From Parachlamydiaceae bacterium (GTDB lineage: Bacteria > Chlamydiota > Chlamydiia > Chlamydiales > Parachlamydiaceae), in the NCBI GenBank assembly GCA_013815395.1, contig JACDGH010000056.1, positions 1 through 11,930 of the forward strand: a stretch of DNA of 11,930 bases, written 5' to 3'. Position numbers and translations under genes: made by a program. Every line of letters begins with the position of its first letter. Within the stretch, counting starts at the first letter, position 1. Under the pieces are notes generated by a model. It was not told the origin of the DNA. It did not search any database and saw only the letters and a list, made by a program, of their open reading frames with translations. This document shows positions 8,701 through 11,930 of this stretch, piece after piece.

Positions 8701-11564
8701 TGAAAAAAGAATGGTCTAGCGAGACAAAAGATGAGTTTGTAAGAGTATCAGAAGAAATTATTAGTAATATTGAAAAACGCTATAAAGAAAAAATTAAGCT
8801 TCAAGATCAAAGAGTTTCAGCTAAAGAAGGGGATTTTCTAATATATAATAAATTATCGCAGATTAAGAAAGATTTAGCTTCGTTAAGTTTATGGGGAAAG
8901 GCGGGTGGTAAAGAGAGCGCTGATTTGAGAAAACCAGCTAAAGAGGCAATCTCACAAAAAAAAATTATTCCATCAGGCGAAAAAGGTAATATAGTTGAGA
9001 CAGCGCTTAAAAAAGCAATATCAGAGGAGCAACGCGACGTTGAGTATCCAGTTCCTTCATCAACTTTAGACACTGAAGTTAAAAGCGGCTCGGTTTCCGA
9101 TTCCCTATTAGAGAGTTCTTTGAGTGTAGCACCCAAAGATCAGGAGAGGGCGGTTGAAATAGCTAAAGATCGTTTAAAAGAACTTCAAGCAAAAATTAAA
9201 GCTGAACCTAGTCTTTCAAGTGATATAGATATCTTATATGATGAAAATCAATCAAAAATTAAAGATATATTAAAAGAATGGAAAGACTTAGAAAATGATA
9301 TTAAAAATTTTAATGATAGCTCGTTAACAACACTATATGAACAGACTACAAATCTCTTAAGTGTTGCTGAAAAAAATGCAGTTGTCGGCCGCCAAAGAGA
9401 AAAGAGTGGCCACTCAGGCCAAAAACAGCATGCAGAAGTACGTGAAAGTCAGACTCGCCCTCATTCTTCTGAAACAACATCATTAAAGCCCGAAAGGTCG
9501 GGCGGGGTAGTGAAAGAAGCAAATGAAGCAGCCGTACAATCCGATTTAAAAGCTCCTTCAAAGCTTCGAAAATATGCAGCGAGTCTTCCACCGATTGATG
9601 AAGAGGACGAAGAAATTGAGAAGGGAAATTTAAATCCGGATGAAATAATATCTTCACAAGCAACCTCTGCTGCACCTTTGAGTGCAAGCGAACTTGTTGA
9701 AGAGTCTCAAGCTCAAGTAATTAAACCTAAAATTGAACCTAAAGTTGGGGAAATAGTGCTAAATGAGATTCTCAAGCATCCAAGTCTTTCCCATACAGGT
9801 TTGGAAATTCAGCAAGCTAGATTTTCCATTTGGGAAGAATTATCATCTATGAATGACGAGTTTATAAAATTAGAACTTACACCACGATGGGTTGGCTCTT
9901 TTGGTTTTGAAAAGGATGTTCAAGATGTTTATGCCAAGAATATTAAATTATTAAATAAAGCTTTAAAAGAAACACTTAAAGGCCCGAATGAAACTATAAC
10001 AGCTGTAAACACAGAGCCAATGATAAAGGCTTTAAAAGTTGTAGTAAATACTTTAATTGATCCTCTTAGTAGTGAAAGATTTCCTGATGTCCATAATCTT
10101 CCAGTTGATACTATGCTATCAAAACTACAAGGCTTTGTGAGTCAAATGAATTTAATAAATGAAAATAGAGTATTTTCGATAGATAAATATAAAAATATTA
10201 TCGAGAAACAGCTAGATAAAACAAATAAGGCCCTGAAAGAATTTAAAAAATATATTGCAGATCTTAAAAAATCTAAAGAAACAAATAATATGCAATATAC
10301 TGAAAATTATAACAAAGCTGTGCTTAAACATTCAGACGCTATTAAAGCATTAGAAACTGCAAAAAAACAAATACAAAAATCCAAAGATGGTCTTTATGAA
10401 AAAGAGCTCCCATTAGAAGATTATGAATTAAATTATAATAAATTGTCAGAGTCTGTCAAAACTAGTTTTACCGAATTTAATAAATTGTCCAAAGGTATTG
10501 TCGATATAAAATCTGAAAATGTGAATGATTTGATAGGAAAGCTTAAAACTTTACTTGCATACGCAGATCAGCCAAATAGTGAACAATTAATTTTCGAGTT
10601 ATCACAAATTAAGTTAAGTTCTCCTTTTATTGTTAAGGATTTAAAATTAATCTTTGAAAAAGCAGATGATATTTTGAAGATTATTGAAAAGGATGTCATA
10701 TTCTCTGTAAAAGGGGCTGATAAAGATATTACGGATGTATATGACGAAACCATTAAGTTATACACTAGTTTGGAAGGTTCTTTTGAGATTATTGAGCTTG
10801 AAAATGAGTTACTAGCGGGGAGAAAAACACTTGATGAAATTATAGAGGATACCCAAAGGCCTCATTCTGAAGAAAATATTCAGCGGGCAAGATTTTTCGT
10901 TTGGCATGCACTGTCAGAGCTAATTAAAGAAGACTTAAAAGTCCCTTTATATCTTAGCGAATCCCTATTTAAATTAAAGGCTGCACTTAATAAGGTGCAA
11001 GGACAAGAAGATCTGGCTATTACAGCTGAAGCCTCTAGTGAAATGATGAAGAGATTAAATAAAACACTTGAGTCCCTAGACTATAGTGTTGAAAATGACC
11101 GACCCTCTGAGTTAAAAAGCAAAGTAATTGTTTTTCATCACAAACTGACTGATCTCAAAGAAAAAATGGATAAGTTAAATGCACATAGTGAGGATTCCAA
11201 GAAATACCTATTGGATCCTTTGAATAAAGAAATAAAGAAAATGAGAACCCCAGTTGTAGACGAACAGATGGAGCTAGAAATTGAGCCAATGGTATCTCTT
11301 GTACCTATGTCAGAGGATGAAAAATTTATTTCGGCCCTACTTAAATCAATTGAACCTCAAATTTCAGAAATGAGGAGATCTAATGTACCTAATCAAGAAA
11401 TACTAGTTCATTTAAATGAAATATTAAATCAGGCGGAAACTAGGTTAAAACAAGTTGACTCAACGCTTAGCAAAGATCTTGATCATTATCGTAAGGATAT
11501 TAAAACTGCTAAAGAAGTGGTTGAAAAAATGATTAGAAATAGTAAAGGTAATCCTGACTTATAA
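2754..11564 (+). CDS. Giant 2936-aa modular coiled-coil protein, unrecognised; effector-like
   Basis: I do not recognise this protein. One uninterrupted frame of 8.8 kb is itself evidence of selection. Residues about 10-150 repeat the N-terminal domain of the 515-aa protein (Y23-L-T-P26; H66-R-W-K-T70-G71-x3-N75-N76). A Pro/Gln/Ser-rich linker (about 165-375) follows. Repeated modules then come: A at about 380-527 and 731-860; B at 883-934 and 1163-1215; C at about 1254-1539 and 1862-2160; D starting near 973, 2340 and 2699. Between the C copies lies a highly basic, zipper-like helical stretch (about 1545-1700). Trp and Cys are scarce; no signal peptide, transmembrane helix or enzyme motif is seen. 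The only mildly hydrophobic stretch (105-122) is too polar for a membrane span. A role as a secreted scaffold or tether on host membranes is inference; a structural or surface protein is possible. The extreme C-terminus (ending N-P-D-L) is not a clear secretion signal. Confidence 0.85.
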   Translation: MQPISGWGSNPKQPISLEIAKKYLTPGFIETRFLTKNFKSEGRNAVVNVFKNIFATASAKWNKIGHRWKTGEWYNNKTICKLVENQVEKLNKSISESTNLVTGELLGASFVVSELASICLLLKKANAPQDEFGKINGQVIALKKTIESRLMAIKKKDKDQLEELTKDVEWGPPVPKSHQVMQENSVAPTVQGQPQLPPKKQKPQFTTRTARSPDLEKAHVELDKENRDLEIQERKLRSDTSIKTEQSSLEDVKNLRNQESVNVNEMSLSKKAKPEEILSPSVEYDWQKHVMQTLPTSMSSASQNIPKSLESRPEMRSEERSAEIAKQKPIIVPSKEVTSAAVIRELANLIPDGDRSQPITPTNTQASTLSQPKTYPLVGTGPQALRELFKGKISLKEVVSLPPAQKEIMFSNFLLVLLKKDQEGGIADFELSLKIVRKFFKTLNPSKEGVVVSSRNQSPRLLLTDLSGKPIVIKSKQLGKIMLDPEAFIEPLVRANEKQLKSLLNIVTETLQEGLIRREERIEFVEENSPFSAMQIDQNADISIEDNVILSEAEGEKSMQASTEFEVPKKDLGNVSVSQSKSPFIGNIRDKRKELKSDYKKIILQAQGDLRSCLLVLRDSKTNDIKEKLEKFEKSMKELKEFEISLSSKDSKDSNLQNKDVSKILASQFKKAQNKLTQTMPQNMKPITSDRHAEDEQMLQQAISEKKPVSTNESFPVSKKTLNKSKKSSSAGVKAFNEVILKTFGKKDPLKGFINLNISERKNFLYKLLDLTSEFNEEKDISQNPFVNILRAEVSKLSSPQGALVSTLRNSPSVISDAVNTFASASKEELEVLWNNVLTNRPVEQVFDDLVEAGAVRNSSPTIKIEEVIGEQELEDYENLETLFKNRVNSCVNILNESIEDLKHQRTDQITHRKEEFNSAFEALNETREELNKSITKEQTDEIAHLEKEFSRIVMQSDLQNESLQIVREIAVRPDWTHTSEQIQSARMHSIDLLESVAADIKTVFRDEEIGKQLISVIDKFIKAEKKSMMKEEVTEIKTALISAISDLENSNRGQLAEELFNKLKTINNVMGDIELNEIYSQMSKKIDEIEALKSDIIKSNAKFKKEINISPKSFQELSDLLGSATEKLSKISISDFQREDVKKYDAELAELKELLFTEAKKLFNNCQTSCENILKMFNTDLKLNITDADIAARKEQFSSAFENLLQTQGQLTKSFKIELSTEEQLRNQQMITLYNEYNNKAFEKSLNASLNEAASIITDFRTVSVEELGKNPTSVLQKAITDTKNILSNAEQLIEKFKEEGFKPEKKYIERIEGMRLKLAKLDNIYQQKVAAESFKEVLRILVSDVNVNAPKEDELNVMLEKVNILLTKEWSGETKGKFVRLSEEIINNVETRYKEKIKFQDQRVSAKDWDLLKYNKLSQIKKVLVSLSLWGKGEGKERTDLRNLAKEAISQKIPAGEQSIKAEESLLKATSEEQNVVNHPVSSSTLDTEVKRASISDSLSASSLNVASKDQERAVEAAKNRLEVLQAEPPLSSDIDIGWHKLVKKEDKREMANLSEIENLNTEIEKHKILKSKNMKMSQKKVDRNKAKRENTALRKEIAAMKKGVVIRQQRKEAVIQQKIQEHIDKEEALIPLSEEFLEDQGQLGEIRADPFKNVKRQKIHKKHDKARGLDRGLKADTQRPEREGLAPEINPSDRIESPDKSKVLEAKSTVNVKSRDDIETIKERFHIIHQANGIYLKQLLEIKESIEGILSRMAIKESTQDVSSGYAIVDSQFVSNLIATIENVRRMEDGGVLLEDAKKIRTKLEGAITGIKNHSDGKTVGPLLRRLIEIEDNMKSVEKRGNELVENNETVIIVNLFRADSIIKKFNTNSTEELGKHSLEELGEAISETRKILSFLKPAITIYEQEGYSLDQEEYLLENKYDREVEDIEVNLFKIDRIYLQKVAVESFKEDLRTLVSDINANAPEEDILNQMIKQANELLKKEWSSETKDEFVRVSEEIISNIEKRYKEKIKLQDQRVSAKEGDFLIYNKLSQIKKDLASLSLWGKAGGKESADLRKPAKEAISQKKIIPSGEKGNIVETALKKAISEEQRDVEYPVPSSTLDTEVKSGSVSDSLLESSLSVAPKDQERAVEIAKDRLKELQAKIKAEPSLSSDIDILYDENQSKIKDILKEWKDLENDIKNFNDSSLTTLYEQTTNLLSVAEKNAVVGRQREKSGHSGQKQHAEVRESQTRPHSSETTSLKPERSGGVVKEANEAAVQSDLKAPSKLRKYAASLPPIDEEDEEIEKGNLNPDEIISSQATSAAPLSASELVEESQAQVIKPKIEPKVGEIVLNEILKHPSLSHTGLEIQQARFSIWEELSSMNDEFIKLELTPRWVGSFGFEKDVQDVYAKNIKLLNKALKETLKGPNETITAVNTEPMIKALKVVVNTLIDPLSSERFPDVHNLPVDTMLSKLQGFVSQMNLINENRVFSIDKYKNIIEKQLDKTNKALKEFKKYIADLKKSKETNNMQYTENYNKAVLKHSDAIKALETAKKQIQKSKDGLYEKELPLEDYELNYNKLSESVKTSFTEFNKLSKGIVDIKSENVNDLIGKLKTLLAYADQPNSEQLIFELSQIKLSSPFIVKDLKLIFEKADDILKIIEKDVIFSVKGADKDITDVYDETIKLYTSLEGSFEIIELENELLAGRKTLDEIIEDTQRPHSEENIQRARFFVWHALSELIKEDLKVPLYLSESLFKLKAALNKVQGQEDLAITAEASSEMMKRLNKTLESLDYSVENDRPSELKSKVIVFHHKLTDLKEKMDKLNAHSEDSKKYLLDPLNKEIKKMRTPVVDEQMELEIEPMVSLVPMSEDEKFISALLKSIEPQISEMRRSNVPNQEILVHLNEILNQAETRLKQVDSTLSKDLDHYRKDIKTAKEVVEKMIRNSKGNPDL
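3891..4334 (+). repeat. Module A, copy 1 (residues ~380-527 of the giant protein)
   Basis: A helical segment that begins G-P-Q-A-L-R-E-L and ends with a short turn followed by R-I-E-F-V-E-E. Its ends resemble those of residues 731-860 (A-G-V-K-A-F-N-E-V at the start; A-G-A-V-R then I-K-I-E-E at the end). A similar ending (N-G-A-V-S then K-I-I-K-F-K-E) occurs near residue 331 of the 515-aa protein. Divergent; detected by eye only. Confidence 0.35.
4277..4299. other. Perfect intragenic stem-loop
   Basis: TGAGACCCT (4277-4285) and AGGGTCTCA (4291-4299) form an exact 9-bp stem with a 5-base loop, inside the giant gene at the end of module A copy 1. No T-tract follows. It may be chance, a pausing hairpin or a protein-binding palindrome. 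Confidence 0.3.
4944..5333 (+). repeat. Module A, copy 2 (residues ~731-860)
   Basis: Pairs with residues 380-527. Shared layout: a small N-terminal helix, a Leu/Phe-rich middle (F-x2-K/V-L-L), and a terminal helix running into G-A-V/G-L-I and an acidic end. It is preceded by F-P-V-S-K, which parallels Y-P-V-S-K in the 515-aa protein. Similarity is weak and would need a profile comparison. Confidence 0.35.
5400..5555 (+). repeat. Module B, copy 1 (residues 883-934)
   Basis: This 52-residue unit starts L-F-K-N and carries S-C-x-N-I-L, then R-K-E-E-F-N-S-A-F-E and ends L-N-K-S. The same positions recur in residues 1163-1215 (L-F-N-N, S-C-x-N-I-L, R-K-E-Q-F-S-S-A-F-E, L-T-K-S). It precedes module D copy 1. 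Confidence 0.6.
5670..6090 (+). repeat. Module D, copy 1 (residues ~973-1112)
   Basis: Starts R-P-D-W-T-H-T-S-E-Q-I-Q-S-A-R (973-987), matching the openings at 2340 and 2699, where a His/Ser-rich turn precedes E-x-I-Q-x-A-R. Downstream similarity is weak; the end point is an estimate. Confidence 0.4.
6240..6398 (+). repeat. Module B, copy 2 (residues 1163-1215)
   Basis: Second copy of the S-C-x-N-I-L / R-K-E-x-F-x-S-A-F-E unit, with one extra residue relative to the copy at 883-934. It lies just before module C copy 1, so B does not always travel with the same partner. Confidence 0.6.
6513..7370 (+). repeat. Module C, copy 1 (residues ~1254-1539)
   Basis: About 286 residues repeated at 1862-2160. 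The core (1329-1454) aligns without gaps to 1944-2069; a hand count gives 92 of 126 identical residues. Conserved stretches include Y-K-E-K-I-K-x-Q-D-Q-R-V-S-A-K and L-S-L-W-G-K. Further on S-S-T-L-D-T-E-V-K and K-D-Q-E-R-A-V-E are shared, ending S-S-D-I-D-I. Similarity is also strong at DNA level, pointing to relatively recent duplication or gene conversion. Confidence 0.85.
8337..9233 (+). repeat. Module C, copy 2 (residues ~1862-2160)
   Basis: Direct repeat of the segment at 6513-7370, about 1.85 kb downstream, with small insertions near residues 2070-2080 and before the S-L-S-S-D-I-D-I end. The first 75 or so residues are more diverged (E-E-L-G-K, then Y/F-K/E-Q/E-E-G). The high identity over long DNA stretches makes the pair a possible substrate for recombination that would delete the basic segment between them. 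Confidence 0.85.
9771..10180 (+). repeat. Module D, copy 2 (residues ~2340-2475)
   Basis: Opens K-H-P-S-L-S-H-T-G-L-E-I-Q-Q-A-R-F-S-I-W (2341-2360). It aligns with the copy at 2699 through A-R-F-x-[IV]-W-x2-L-S and through E-T-I-T-A-V-N-T-E-P-M-I-K-A-L against L-A-I-T-A-E-A-S-S-E-M-M-K-R-L. The end is approximate. Confidence 0.5.
10848..11210 (+). repeat. Module D, copy 3 (residues ~2699-2819)
   Basis: Opens D-T-Q-R-P-H-S-E-E-N-I-Q-R-A-R-F-F-V-W (2699-2717) and is closest to the copy at 2340. It forms the last recognisable module before the C-terminal helical tail. Confidence 0.5.
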
Positions 11565-11572
11565 TCGCTAGT

Positions 11573-11702
11573 AAAGCGCAGCAGGAGCTGCGCACTCCAA
11601 ACGCGTTGCATTGAAAAAATATGTTGACGATTTAAGTCTTTTGAAGCAACGGTTCTTTTACTATGCAGTGCGCAGCTCCTGCTGCCCTTTGCCAAACGCG
11701 TT
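11573..11702. repeat. Inverted-repeat element between convergent genes; possible bidirectional terminator
   Basis: GCAGCAGGAGCTGCGCACT (11578-11596) is exactly complementary to 11667-11685, and the match extends outward to 11573 and 11690 with one mismatch (24 bp arms). The left arm also folds on itself: GCGCAGC-AGGA-GCTGCGC at 11576-11593. In addition, CCAAACGCGTT is directly repeated at 11597-11607 and 11692-11702. The element begins 9 bases after the giant gene's stop and ends before the convergent M48 gene, so it may end transcription from both sides. No strong T-tract is present; its G+C-rich arms and mixed repeats also suggest a small mobile repeat. Confidence 0.7.
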
Positions 11703-11745
11703 TCGTCGAAATAAAATTGATGTTTCAAGTTCTTAAACCCAAACT

Positions 11746-11930
11746 TTACTTGGGAATGTTCCACTCATCAGGGATGTACTCGCGGCCTTCAATGGCTTCT
11801 ATACGCTTTTTTAAAGGCGGATGTGTGGCAAACAAAGAACTCATCAAAGAGGTGTCTTCAAAATACATATGGGAAAAGGCCATCCCACTCTTTGGCATGT
11901 CGTGGGCTACTGCAGGCTCCTTACCGATTT
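11746..11930 (-). CDS. M48-family zinc metallopeptidase, C-terminal fragment (cut by window edge)
   Basis: The reverse strand reads an open frame from the window edge to a TAA at 11746-11748, 61 codons long. Its sequence contains M-A-F-S-H-M-Y-F, then L-F-A-T-H-P-P-L-K-K-R-I-E-A-I and ends D-E-W-N-I-P-K. The F-[AS]-T-H-P-P-L-x2-R-I signature near the C-terminus is characteristic of M48 (HtpX/Ste24p-like) integral membrane metalloproteases, which degrade misfolded membrane proteins. The HExxH active site and membrane helices would lie outside the window. The S-H-M-Y-F stretch before the signature is, from memory, more like the larger M48 membrane proteases than classical HtpX. It converges with the giant gene and is probably unrelated chromosomal background. 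Confidence 0.82.
   Translation of the reverse strand, partial: IGKEPAVAHDMPKSGMAFSHMYFEDTSLMSSLFATHPPLKKRIEAIEGREYIPDEWNIPK

Noticed and set aside
9480..9510. G+C-rich hairpin GCCCGA-AAGG-TCGGGC as a terminator or insertion scar
   Set aside because: The reading frame continues through it without disruption and the stem is only 6 bp; likely part of a linker-coding stretch.
9346..9687. Antisense open frame of 113 codons opposite the giant gene
   Set aside because: It lies wholly inside the coding strand of the giant gene and has a composition expected from reversed Lys/Glu/Ser codons; no ribosome site or recognisable motif. The other reverse-strand frames in the window were dropped for the same reason, except the M48 tail.
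1..11930. CRISPR array, tRNA or rRNA genes, complete insertion sequence
   Set aside because: No regularly spaced repeats, tRNA-like folds, rRNA segments or transposase coding regions were seen on either strand.

Overview
The window is AT-rich (by eye roughly one third G+C) and carries few genes, but very large ones. Two plus-strand genes encode hydrophilic, Lys/Glu/Ser/Asn-rich, mostly helical proteins of 515 and 2936 residues. At the right edge, convergent to them, is the C-terminal end of an M48-family zinc metallopeptidase. Signal peptides, membrane spans and enzymatic motifs are not visible in the two large proteins. Size, composition, modular coiled-coil build and gene duplication resemble the secreted effectors of intracellular bacteria such as Legionellales or chlamydia-like organisms. 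Neither protein is one I recognise, and the taxonomic guess is an inference.

Layout: 1-217 is a stretch bounded by near-matching inverted repeats, probably a small non-coding mobile or repeat element. 218-620 is an AT-rich regulatory region with a sigma-54-like -24/-12 element. 621-2168 is the 515-aa gene, followed by a hairpin terminator candidate. 2256-2394 is a 139-bp inverted-repeat element. 2395-2753 is a second regulatory region with the same sigma-54-like element. 2754-11564 is the 2936-aa gene. 11573-11702 is a third, unrelated inverted-repeat element between convergent genes. 11746-11930 is the M48 peptidase tail.

The two large genes are paralogs at their 5' ends and in their control regions. 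Both have an N-terminal domain with Y-L-[ST]-P and H-[KR]-x2-T-G-x3-N-N. Both have almost the same ribosome binding site and start context, a matching TATAAT-containing leader, a TTGGCATCAAAA-[TA]-TGCAT element with exact sigma-54 spacing, and a GGAA-(5 or 6)-TTCC motif further upstream. This suggests that promoter plus N-terminal domain duplicated as a unit and that the downstream part of the larger gene then grew by internal duplication. At least four repeated module types can be seen in the 2936-aa protein, one of them still about 73% identical between copies over 126 residues. The strongest candidate for something undescribed is this family: a giant modular protein and its short paralog under shared, possibly sigma-54-dependent, control.
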